DNA from: Nocardiopsis sp. MG754419
GTDB taxonomy: Bacteria > Actinomycetota > Actinomycetes > Streptosporangiales > Streptosporangiaceae
DNA length: 64,000 nucleotides
Assembly: GCF_018207095.1 (NCBI RefSeq)
Contig: NZ_QOCZ01000006.1
Coordinates: 1-64,000, forward strand
Direction of reading: 5' to 3'
Every line of letters starts with the position of its first letter. Positions within the stretch are counted from its first letter, which is position 1. The position numbers and the translations under genes were made by a program. Below, piece by piece: positions 51,696-59,661 of this stretch. The notes beneath the pieces were generated by a model, which ran no database searches, had not been told where the DNA came from, and saw only the letters and a list, made by a program, of their open reading frames with translations.

Positions 51696-54041
51696 ATGTC
51701 CGTGACGCTGCGGCCGACCAGTGCCCACTGGGGCAGCTACCAGGTGGAGGTCCGGGGGGACCGGGTGGTCGGGGTGCGTCCCGACCCGCGGGATCCGGCG
51801 CCCTCCCCGGTGATGGAGAACACCCCGGAGGCCCAGCACCATCGCACCCGGGTGGCCCGGCCCGCGGTGCGACGCCGTTGGCTGGAGCACGGCCCCGGCC
51901 CGGATCCGCGCCGGGGCGATCCGGACGACGCGTACGTCGAGGTGGACTGGTCCACCGTGCTGGACCTGCTGGCCTCCGAACTCGACCGGGTGCGCAAGAC
52001 GTACGGCAACACCGCGATCTACGGCGGCTCCTACGGCTGGGGCAGCGCGGGCCGGATCCACCACGCGCAGAGCCAGCTGCACCGGTTCCTCAACACCATC
52101 GGCGGGTACACGCGTTCGCGCACCACCTACAGCCACGGGGCCGTGGAGGTCCTGTTCCCGCGGATCATCGGCATCCCGGCCGCCAACCGTCTGTTGCACC
52201 GCGCCCCGTCCTGGGAGCGGATCCGCGAGCACACCGAACTGCTGGTGAGCTTCGGCGGACTGCGCCTGTCCAACACGTGGAACTCCTCGGGTGGACGCGC
52301 CGCGCAGACCGCCGGACCGTCGATGACCGCGGCCTCGGACGCGGGCGTGGAGTTCGTGTCGGTGTCCCCCCTGGCCGACGACGTCCCCGACGGCCTCAAG
52401 TGCACCCGGGTGTCCCTGGAACCGGGCACCGACACCGCCGTGTTGTTGGCGCTCATGCACGTGTTGTTCGACGAGGGGCTGGCCGACACCGCGTTCCTGG
52501 ACCGGTACACGGTCGGCGCCGACCGGCTCCGCGCCTATGTGATGGGCGGTCGGGACGAGCACGGGGAACCCGGCGGGGTGGAGCGGTCACCAGAGTGGGC
52601 GGAGCGGGTGAGCGGGGTTCCCGCCGCCGACATCCGCGCCCTGGCCCACCGGATGGCGGAGCGCCGCACCCTCGTCAACGTGGGTTGGTCGGTGCAGCGC
52701 GCCCGGTACGGCGAGCAGCCGCTGTGGGCCGGGCTGGCTCTGGCGTGCTGCCTGGGGCAGGTGGGTCTGCCGGGCGGCGGCTTCGCGTCGGGCTACGGCT
52801 CCATGGGCAACTACGGCGGCGGTGCCACCCCCGTGGGGCTGCCGCGCATGCCACAGGGGTCCAACGCGGTGGACTCGTTCATCCCGGTGGCCAAGGTCGC
52901 CGACATGCTGCTGTACCCCGGTCTGCCCTACGACTTCGACGGAGAGCGTCGCCACTACCCCGACATCCGACTGGTGTACTGGGCGGGCGGCAACCCCTTC
53001 CACCACCACCAGGACCTCGACCGGTTGACCCGGGCCTTCGGGCGTCCCGAGACGGTGGTGGTGCACGAGACGCACTGGACGGCCACGGCCCGGCACGCGG
53101 ACATCGTCATCCCGGCGACCACCACGCTGGAGCGCGAGGACATGGCGGCCAGCCAGGGCGACCTGGCGCTGCGGGCGATGCCGAGGGCGGTGTCCCCCCA
53201 CGGGCGGGCACGCGACGAGTACGACACCTACGCCGACCTGGCCGAACGGCTCGGGGTACGGGAGGAGTTCACCGAGGGGCGCACCGCCCGCGCGTGGATG
53301 CGCGTGGCCTACGAACGGTGGCGTTCCCTGCTGGCCCGCCGTGACCTGGAGGTCCCGGACTTCGCGACGTTCTGGGAGCGGGGCCGGGTGGAGATCCCGG
53401 GCCGGGTCGAGGACGAGACCCTGATGGGCGACTTCCGCGAGGACCCCGAGGGGCGTCCGCTGCGGACCCCGAGCGGGCGGATCGAGCTGTACTCGGAGAC
53501 CATCGCCTCGTTCGGGTACGAGGACTGCCCCGGACACCCGGTGTGGCTGCCCGGTCCGGCCGTGGCGGCCCGGCCGGGACGACACCGGGACCAGCGGCCC
53601 CTGGTGCTGGTGGCCAACCAGCCCTCCGGCCGGTTGCACAGTCAGCAGGACATGGGCCGGCACAGCACCTCGCAGAAGGTGCGGGGACGGGCCCCGCTGC
53701 GGATGCACCCGGACGACGCCGGGTCCGCGGGGGTGTCCGACGGCGACGTGGTGCGGGTGACCGGTCCCAGCGGCACCTGCCTGGCCGGTGCGGTGCTCGA
53801 CGACGGTCTGCGCCCCGGAGTGGTGCAGCTGTCCACGGGCGCCTGGTACGACCCGTCCGGACCCGACGTGACCTGCGCGCACGGCAACCCGAACGCGCTC
53901 ACCCGGGACGAGGGCACGTCCTCCCTGAGCCAGGGCTGCACCGGCCAGTTGGTCCGGGTCCGGGTGGAGCCCTACACGGGCGCTCCGCCGGCCCTGCGGG
54001 CCTTCGAGCCGCCCCTCGGTGTGGAGCGGTCGACGGACTGA
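51696..54041 (+). CDS. cytosolic molybdopterin oxidoreductase, BisC/DMSO reductase type
   Basis: 781 aa, no Tat signal and no N-terminal Cys-rich Fe-S motif, so it is a soluble type III DMSO reductase-family enzyme like biotin sulfoxide reductase. Motifs are YGGSYGWGSAGRIHHAQSQ (pterin binding), TTYSHGAVEV with the probable molybdenum-ligating serine, VNVGWSVQRARYGEQ, YWAGGNPFHHHQDLDRL, IPATTTLEREDMA and the C-terminal GDVVRVTGPSGTCL domain. Likely substrates are S- or N-oxides such as biotin or methionine sulfoxide. The ATG at 51696 follows AGGGAG. It converges on the FadR-type regulator gene. Confidence 0.85.
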   Translation: MSVTLRPTSAHWGSYQVEVRGDRVVGVRPDPRDPAPSPVMENTPEAQHHRTRVARPAVRRRWLEHGPGPDPRRGDPDDAYVEVDWSTVLDLLASELDRVRKTYGNTAIYGGSYGWGSAGRIHHAQSQLHRFLNTIGGYTRSRTTYSHGAVEVLFPRIIGIPAANRLLHRAPSWERIREHTELLVSFGGLRLSNTWNSSGGRAAQTAGPSMTAASDAGVEFVSVSPLADDVPDGLKCTRVSLEPGTDTAVLLALMHVLFDEGLADTAFLDRYTVGADRLRAYVMGGRDEHGEPGGVERSPEWAERVSGVPAADIRALAHRMAERRTLVNVGWSVQRARYGEQPLWAGLALACCLGQVGLPGGGFASGYGSMGNYGGGATPVGLPRMPQGSNAVDSFIPVAKVADMLLYPGLPYDFDGERRHYPDIRLVYWAGGNPFHHHQDLDRLTRAFGRPETVVVHETHWTATARHADIVIPATTTLEREDMAASQGDLALRAMPRAVSPHGRARDEYDTYADLAERLGVREEFTEGRTARAWMRVAYERWRSLLARRDLEVPDFATFWERGRVEIPGRVEDETLMGDFREDPEGRPLRTPSGRIELYSETIASFGYEDCPGHPVWLPGPAVAARPGRHRDQRPLVLVANQPSGRLHSQQDMGRHSTSQKVRGRAPLRMHPDDAGSAGVSDGDVVRVTGPSGTCLAGAVLDDGLRPGVVQLSTGAWYDPSGPDVTCAHGNPNALTRDEGTSSLSQGCTGQLVRVRVEPYTGAPPALRAFEPPLGVERSTD

Positions 54042-54077
54042 GGCCCGACCGGTGGAGCACCGGGACGCCGGCGTCGG

Positions 54078-54749
54078 TCAGCGCGTGTCGACGTCGGCGG
54101 CCCGCGCGGTGAGCCCGGACATCGTGTGCTCCGCGGCCTCGGAGATGTGGGCGTGCATGTGCGCGGCCGCCCGGTCGCCGTCCCGGGCCCGGAGGGCGTC
54201 CATGATCGCGTGGTGCTGGTCCGAGGACGCCTCGGCCCGACCCACGAGGCTGATCGCCTGGTAGGGCACGCCGTCCCAGAGGCGGTCGATGAAGTCCATG
54301 AGGTAGTGGGAGCGGGCGGCGCTGTAGACGGCGCGGTGGAAGTCGGCGTTGAGCGCGGTGATGTCCTGGCTGCGCCCCTCCGCGACGGCGCGGTCGAGGA
54401 CCCGCAGCGCCCCCTCCATGATCTCCAGTTGCGCGTCCGTGGCCTGCTCGGCGGCCAGTCGGGCCGCCATGGGCTCCAGGACGAGGCGGAGCCGGTAGAC
54501 GTCCTCGGCCCGCTCGGGGGTGCACTGGGCGACGACGGCTCCGAGGTTGGCCCGCTGTTCGATGAGGCCGTGGGCCGCGAGCATCCGCAGGGCGTCCCGC
54601 ACCGGGGTGAGGCTCATGCCGAGCCTGCGCGCGAGGTCCTGGAGCCGCAGCCGTTCCCCCGGGGGGAGCTCTCCGGAGCGGATGGCGTCACGCAGTGCGC
54701 GGTAGGCCACCTCGGCCTTGGTCGGGGCTTCCGCGCGCTCGATCGACAT
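54078..54749 (-). CDS. GntR-family (FadR subgroup, FCD domain) regulator
   Basis: 223 aa. N-terminal winged helix (residues about 10-75: ERLRLQDLARRLGMSLTPVRDALRMLAAHGLI) and C-terminal FCD ligand-binding domain (about 85-210) with the Asp/His metal-ligand pattern DFHRAVYSAARSHYL and DQHHAIMDALRARD. It is divergently placed from the mesaconate operon and very probably controls it and itself. The -10-like TAGTCT lies about six bases before the ATG, so the mRNA may be leaderless. An upstream methionine is not used in this reading. Confidence 0.88.
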   Translation of the reverse strand: MSIERAEAPTKAEVAYRALRDAIRSGELPPGERLRLQDLARRLGMSLTPVRDALRMLAAHGLIEQRANLGAVVAQCTPERAEDVYRLRLVLEPMAARLAAEQATDAQLEIMEGALRVLDRAVAEGRSQDITALNADFHRAVYSAARSHYLMDFIDRLWDGVPYQAISLVGRAEASSDQHHAIMDALRARDGDRAAAHMHAHISEAAEHTMSGLTARAADVDTR

Positions 54750-54756
54750 GGGGTTC

Positions 54757-54798
54757 AGACTAGCGCACCTTGGCATTTTGTCATTTATAAATTATTCT
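54757..54798. promoter_or_regulatory. divergent gntR/mesaconate operon promoters with ATTTATAAAT dyad
   Basis: Strikingly AT-rich island. Plus strand: TTGGCA (54770-54775), 17-base spacer, TATTCT (54793-54798), reading into the CoA-transferase gene. Minus strand: ATGACA-N16-TAGTCT ending about six bases before the gntR ATG. The perfect palindrome ATTTATAAAT (54783-54792) lies within both promoters and is the probable FadR-type operator. Confidence 0.55.
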
Positions 54799-54899
54799 CC
54801 CACCACGCGTCGTGTCCCCCGTCACGGACATCGGTGACGCAGGACGCGCCGGTCCCGACGGAGCCTCCCCGCGAGGGGGGGCGTGGAAGGAGCTCGCCC

Positions 54900-56090
54900 A
54901 TGCCGGCACTCGACGGCATCACCGTGGTCTCACTCGAACAGGCCGTCGCGGCCCCCTTCGCGACCCGCCAACTCGCCGACCTCGGGGCACGGGTGATCAA
55001 GGTCGAGCGCCCCGGCTCGGGTGACTTCGCGCGCGGCTACGACACCACCGTCCAGGGGATGTCCAGTCACTTCGTCTGGATCAACCGGGGAAAGGAGAGC
55101 CTCACCCTGGACATCAAGGACCCCGACGACGCGGAACTGCTCGGGCGCCTCCTCGACCGCGCCGACGTGTTCGTGCAGAACCTGGCGCCGGGAGCGGCCG
55201 AGCGCGCCGGTCTCGACGCCGACACGCTCCGGGCGCGCAACCCCCGGCTCATCACGTGTGGGATCTCCGGGTACGGCGCCGAGGGACCCTACCGCGACAA
55301 GAAGGCCTACGACCTCCTCATCCAGTGCGAGGCCGGGCTGCTGTCGATCACTGGTTCGGAGGAGGAGCCCGCCAAGGCCGGGGTGTCGATCGCCGACATC
55401 TCCGCGGGCATGTACGCCTACTCCGGCATCCTGGCGGCACTGTACGAACGGGAGACGACCGGGGTCGGCACCCACGTGGACGTCGCCATGCTGGACGCCC
55501 TCGGCGAGTGGATGGGCTACCCGTACTACTACGCGAACTACGGCGGGTCCGCCCCACGGCGCACCGGGGCCCGACACGCCTCCATCGCCCCCTACGGACC
55601 CTTCCGCGCCGGCGACGGCGCCGAGGTGTTCCTCGCGGTGCAGAACGACCGCGAGTGGCGTGCGCTGTGCACGGTGGCGCTCGGGCGGCCCGAACTGGCC
55701 GACGACCCGGCGCTGGCGACCAACAGCGACCGTGTGCGCCACCGCGAGCGGGTCACCGAGGCGGTGGAGGCGTCGTTCGCCGAGCTGACCGCCGACGGGG
55801 CGATCGCCCGACTGGACGCCGCGGGCATCGCCAACGCCCGTCTGCGGACGCTCCGGGAGTTCGCCGACCACCCCCAGCTCGCCGCGCGCGACCGGTGGCG
55901 CGAGGTCGACACCCCGGCGGGTCCCGTGCGCGCCCTGCTCCCACCGGTGACCCCGGGGGGCGTCGAACCCGTGATGGGGCCGGTCCCGGCCTTGGGCGAA
56001 CACACCGAGGCGATCCGCGCCGAGCTCGCCCTCACAGCGGGCGCGCCCACGCACGGTGCTCCCACCACGGACGGGAAGACGACGTCATGA
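54900..56090 (+). CDS. family III CoA-transferase (mesaconate/citramalate CoA-transferase-like)
   Basis: 396-aa CaiB/BaiF protein. N-terminal [36 protein letters not shown], then the catalytic aspartate region [43 protein letters not shown]. Unlike the protein at 10.3-11.4 kb it lacks the racemase His-Asn motif. Its position before a class I fumarase, a mesaconyl-CoA hydratase and a citramalyl-CoA lyase points to transfer of CoA (for example from succinyl-CoA) to mesaconate or citramalate. The ATG at 54900 follows AAGGAG. It overlaps the next gene by 4 bases (ATGA). Confidence 0.8.
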   Translation: MPALDGITVVSLEQAVAAPFATRQLADLGARVIKVERPGSGDFARGYDTTVQGMSSHFVWINRGKESLTLDIKDPDDAELLGRLLDRADVFVQNLAPGAAERAGLDADTLRARNPRLITCGISGYGAEGPYRDKKAYDLLIQCEAGLLSITGSEEEPAKAGVSIADISAGMYAYSGILAALYERETTGVGTHVDVAMLDALGEWMGYPYYYANYGGSAPRRTGARHASIAPYGPFRAGDGAEVFLAVQNDREWRALCTVALGRPELADDPALATNSDRVRHRERVTEAVEASFAELTADGAIARLDAAGIANARLRTLREFADHPQLAARDRWREVDTPAGPVRALLPPVTPGGVEPVMGPVPALGEHTEAIRAELALTAGAPTHGAPTTDGKTTS

Positions 56091-57742
56091 CCGACGTCCC
56101 GTACACCGAACCGCTGCCCCTGGGTCCGGACACCACCGAGTACCGTCTCGTCACCTCCGAGGGCGTCGCGCTCCGCTCCGTCGACGGGCACGAGGTCCTG
56201 GAGGTGGCGCCCGAGGTGCTGCGCACCCTGACCCGGACCGCGATGGAGGACATGGCCCACCTGTTGCGCCCCTCCCACCTGGCGCAGCTGCGCACGATCG
56301 TCGACGACCCCGAGGCGAGCGGGAACGACCGTTTCGTCGCCTCGGACCTGCTGCGCAACGCGGCGGTCGCGGCCGGGGGCGTCCTGCCGATGTGCCAGGA
56401 CACGGGGACCGCCGTGGTCATCGGGCAGCGGAGCAACGCCGTGCGCACCGACGGGGACGACCACCGCCAGGTCGCGGCCGGGGTGCGGGACGCCTACGCC
56501 CGCCTCAACCTGCGCTACTCCCAGATGGCGCCGCTCACCATGTGGGAGGAGGTCAACACCGGCACCAACCTGCCCGCGCAGATCGACATCAAGCTCAAGG
56601 CGGGCAACGAACCCCGGTACGAACTGCTGTTCATGGCCAAGGGCGGCGGCAGCGCGAACAAGACCTTCCTGTACCAGGAGAGCAAGGCGATCCTCTCGGA
56701 GGAGCGCATGCTGGCGTTCCTGGAGGACCGGCTCCGCTCGCTGGGCACGGCGGCCTGTCCCCCGTACCACCTCGCGATCGTCGTGGGCGGATCGAGCGCC
56801 GACCAGGCGCTCACGACCGCCAAGCTGGCCTCCACCCGCCAACTCGACGCGCTGCCCGACCAGGGGTCGCCGACCGGACACGGGTTCCGGGACCGCGACT
56901 TCGAACAGCGTGTGCACGAGCTGACCCGGAGGATCGGCTACGGCGCGCAGTTCGGCGGCAAGTACTTCTGTCACGACGTCCGCGTCGTACGGCTGCCCCG
57001 CCACGGCGGTTCCCTCCCGATCGCGTTGGCGGTCTCGTGCTCGGCCGACCGTCAGGCCAAGGCCGTGATCACACCGGAGGGCGCCTACCTGGAGCGGTTG
57101 GAGACCGACCCGGCCCGCTTCCAGCCGCCGGTCGCGGACGCGCACCTGTCCTCGGACGCGGTGAGCGTCGACCTCGACCGGCCGATGGACGAGATCCGCG
57201 CGCGGCTCTCCACGCTGCCCGTCGGCACCCGGCTGAGCCTGAACGGCACCATCGTCGTGGCCCGGGACATCGCGCACGCCCGCATCCGCGCGGCCCTGGA
57301 ACGCGGCGAGCCGATGCCCGCCTACCTGCGGGACCACCCGGTGTACTACGCGGGCCCGGCCAAGACCCCGCAGGGCCGCCCGTCCGGTTCCTTCGGACCG
57401 ACCACCGCCGGACGCATGGACGGCTACGTCGAGGAGTTCCAACGCGCCGGCGGCTCCCTCGTCATGCTGGCGAAGGGGAACCGGTCCCGCGGGGTCGTCG
57501 AGGCGTGCCGCGCGCACGGCGGGTTCTATCTGGGCTCGGTCGGTGGTCCGGCCGCCCGGCTCGCGCAGGAGTGCATCCGCGAGGTGGAGGTCCTGGACCA
57601 CTCCGACCTGGGCATGGAAGCGGTGTGGCGGATCCGGGTCGAGGACTTCCCCGCGTTCATGGTCATCGACGACAAGGGAGGGGACTTCTTCGCGCCCATC
57701 GCCTCCCCCACCCTGACCATCACCCCTCGCCCCGGCACCTGA
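56087..57742 (+). CDS. class I fumarase / mesaconase
   Basis: 551 aa, the length of iron-sulfur class I fumarases (FumA/FumB/FumD). Candidate [4Fe-4S] ligands include Cys103 in PMCQDTGTA, the cysteine in [10 protein letters not shown] and one in [12 protein letters not shown]. Other motifs are [32 protein letters not shown] and [14 protein letters not shown]. Class I fumarases hydrate fumarate to malate and often mesaconate to (S)-citramalate. The surrounding genes favour the mesaconase role. The ATG overlaps the CoA-transferase stop codon. A 180-bp space follows before the hydratase gene. Confidence 0.85.
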   Translation: MTDVPYTEPLPLGPDTTEYRLVTSEGVALRSVDGHEVLEVAPEVLRTLTRTAMEDMAHLLRPSHLAQLRTIVDDPEASGNDRFVASDLLRNAAVAAGGVLPMCQDTGTAVVIGQRSNAVRTDGDDHRQVAAGVRDAYARLNLRYSQMAPLTMWEEVNTGTNLPAQIDIKLKAGNEPRYELLFMAKGGGSANKTFLYQESKAILSEERMLAFLEDRLRSLGTAACPPYHLAIVVGGSSADQALTTAKLASTRQLDALPDQGSPTGHGFRDRDFEQRVHELTRRIGYGAQFGGKYFCHDVRVVRLPRHGGSLPIALAVSCSADRQAKAVITPEGAYLERLETDPARFQPPVADAHLSSDAVSVDLDRPMDEIRARLSTLPVGTRLSLNGTIVVARDIAHARIRAALERGEPMPAYLRDHPVYYAGPAKTPQGRPSGSFGPTTAGRMDGYVEEFQRAGGSLVMLAKGNRSRGVVEACRAHGGFYLGSVGGPAARLAQECIREVEVLDHSDLGMEAVWRIRVEDFPAFMVIDDKGGDFFAPIASPTLTITPRPGT

Positions 57743-57922
57743 GCACCGTGGGCCGAGGATCACCCCGGCGCCCGGGTGCGACGGCGCGGGCGTCTTCGGG
57801 GCCGTCGGATGCGTCGCCATGGCTCGGAGCCCTCGGTACGGAGCCCACACCGACCGCGCCCCGGCCGATCATCGCCCGGGCCGCACCACCCGCACATGAA
57901 CGACCACCAAGGAGCAACCCCG

Positions 57923-58834
57923 ATGTCCGACCTGAACGAGGTCCTCGAAGGCTGGTCCCCCGAGCCCGTGAGCGTCACCGGGACCATCGACCCCTGGCCC
58001 GGCGAGGCCTTCGCCGGGGCGCTCGACCGGCCACTGCGCCTGGCGCACGGGGACGCGCTGCCCCCGATGTGGCACTGGTTCCACCTGCTCGACCACCCCG
58101 ACCGGTCGGCCCTGGGCGACGACGGGCACCCCGCCGACGGCGCCTTCCTCCCGCCCGTCCCGGACCGACGGCGCATGTTCGCCGGAGCACGCGTGCGCAT
58201 GCACCGCCCGCTCCGGATCGGGGACGAGGTCACCCGCCGTTCCTCCCTGGAACACGTGGCGGTCAAGCGGGGGCGCAGCGGCGAGATGGCCTTCGTGACG
58301 GTGCGGTCGGAGTTCCTGCGCGGTGACGAACTCCTCCTGGTCGAGGACCAGGACATCGTCTACCGCTCCCAGCCGCCGGGTCGACCGAACGCGTCGGTGG
58401 CCCCGGACCGGGTCGCGGCGGCACCGGGAGGGACCGGCGGCACGCCCACGGAGCCGTCGGCGGACGGGTCCCGCGTCACGCTGGACACCGACGCTCCCCT
58501 GCTGTTCCGGGTCAGCGCGCTCACCTACAACACGCACCGCATCCACTACGACCTCCCCTACTGCACCGACGTCGAGGGATACCCCGGTCTGGTCGTGCAC
58601 GGGCCGCTCCTGGCCCTGCTGCTGTTAGAGGTCCCGCGCCGGACCCACCCCGACCGGTGGGTGGAGTCGTTCTCGTTCCGCCTGCACAACCCGGTGTTCT
58701 CCGGTGCGCGGGTGATCGCCGACGGACACGTCGGGGAGGACGGCGCGCTGGCCCTGTCCGCGTCGGCCGAGGGCGGGCCGGTCGCCGTCAGCGGCTCCGC
58801 CGTTCTCGGCGCCGCTCCGGAGGCGCGGCCCTGA
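57923..58834 (+). CDS. mesaconyl-C4-CoA hydratase-like MaoC/FAS1 dehydratase
   Basis: 303 aa with two hot-dog halves. The N-terminal half carries ALPPMWHWFHLLDHP and VPDRRRMFAGARVRMHRPLRIGDEV. The C-terminal half has the hydratase motif FRVSALTYNTHRIHYDLPYC (Asp/His region) and EGYPGLVVHGPLLALLL. This is the architecture of Meh-type enzymes that hydrate mesaconyl-C4-CoA to (S)-citramalyl-CoA. Codon 235 is TTA (58625-58627), a codon read by the bldA tRNA in streptomycetes and usually rare. The ATG at 57923 follows AAGGAG. Its stop codon overlaps the next start (TGATG). Confidence 0.82.
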   Translation: MSDLNEVLEGWSPEPVSVTGTIDPWPGEAFAGALDRPLRLAHGDALPPMWHWFHLLDHPDRSALGDDGHPADGAFLPPVPDRRRMFAGARVRMHRPLRIGDEVTRRSSLEHVAVKRGRSGEMAFVTVRSEFLRGDELLLVEDQDIVYRSQPPGRPNASVAPDRVAAAPGGTGGTPTEPSADGSRVTLDTDAPLLFRVSALTYNTHRIHYDLPYCTDVEGYPGLVVHGPLLALLLLEVPRRTHPDRWVESFSFRLHNPVFSGARVIADGHVGEDGALALSASAEGGPVAVSGSAVLGAAPEARP

Positions 58835-59661
58835 TGCCCGGCAACGCTCCCCCGCTCCTCGGGGTCGGCCCCGCGCTCCTGTTCTGTCCCGCCGACCGGC
58901 CCGACCGGATCCGCAAGGCCGCCGGCGTCGCCGACGCGGTGATCGTCGACCTGGAGGACGCGGTCGCCCCGGCGGGCAAGGAGGCCGCGCGGGCCCACGT
59001 CGTCGACGCCCTCCGCGACCTCGGCACGAACCGGATCGTGGTGCGGGTCAACGCCGTGTCCACCCCGTGGCACGAGGACGACCTGCGGTCCCTCGCCGAC
59101 CGACCCGACACCGTCGTCATGCTCCCCATGGCCGCCTCCCCGGAGGAGGTGGAGGCGCTGGCGCCCCATCCGGTGATCGCCCTGTGCGAGACGGCGGCGG
59201 GTGTCCTGGCGGCCCCCGCCATCGCGGGCGCGGACAACTGTGTCGGCCTGATGTGGGGCGGAGAGGACCTGGCGGCGGACCTCGGCTCCCGCCGGCGGCC
59301 CGGACGCGGTCCGGGGCGCGCCCCCGTGGCCGACCACGCCCGTTGGACCGTCCTGCTGGCCGCCCGCGCCCGGGGCCGGCGGGCGATCGACACCGTGTAC
59401 ACCGACCTCGCCGACGTCGAGGGCCTGGAGCACGATGCGGCGGAGGCGGCGGAGTCCGGGTTCGACGCCAAGGCGTGCGTGCATCCACGCCAGGTGCCCG
59501 CGGTGCGCGCGGCGTTCCTCGCGACTCCGGACGAGGTGGCCTGGGCACGCCGGGTCCTCACCGCCGCCGAGGCGGAGGGCGGCGCGTTCGGTTTCGAGGG
59601 CGCCATGGTCGACGCCCCCGTCCTCGCACGGGCCAGGCGGATCCTGTCCGTCAGCGGGTGA
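58834..59661 (+). CDS. CitE-like (S)-citramalyl-CoA lyase
   Basis: 275-aa TIM-barrel lyase of the CitE family. It has PALLFCPADRPDRIRKAA, VIVDLEDAVAPAGKEAAR, NRIVVRVNAVST, IALCETAAGVLAAPAIA (catalytic Glu) and LMWGGEDLAADLG, with ESGFDAKACVHPRQV near the end. It is predicted to cleave citramalyl-CoA to acetyl-CoA and pyruvate, the exit step of mesaconate breakdown. The start overlaps the hydratase stop by one base. Its 3' end overlaps the convergent PrsW-family gene by 11 bases. Confidence 0.85.
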   Translation: MPGNAPPLLGVGPALLFCPADRPDRIRKAAGVADAVIVDLEDAVAPAGKEAARAHVVDALRDLGTNRIVVRVNAVSTPWHEDDLRSLADRPDTVVMLPMAASPEEVEALAPHPVIALCETAAGVLAAPAIAGADNCVGLMWGGEDLAADLGSRRRPGRGPGRAPVADHARWTVLLAARARGRRAIDTVYTDLADVEGLEHDAAEAAESGFDAKACVHPRQVPAVRAAFLATPDEVAWARRVLTAAEAEGGAFGFEGAMVDAPVLARARRILSVSG

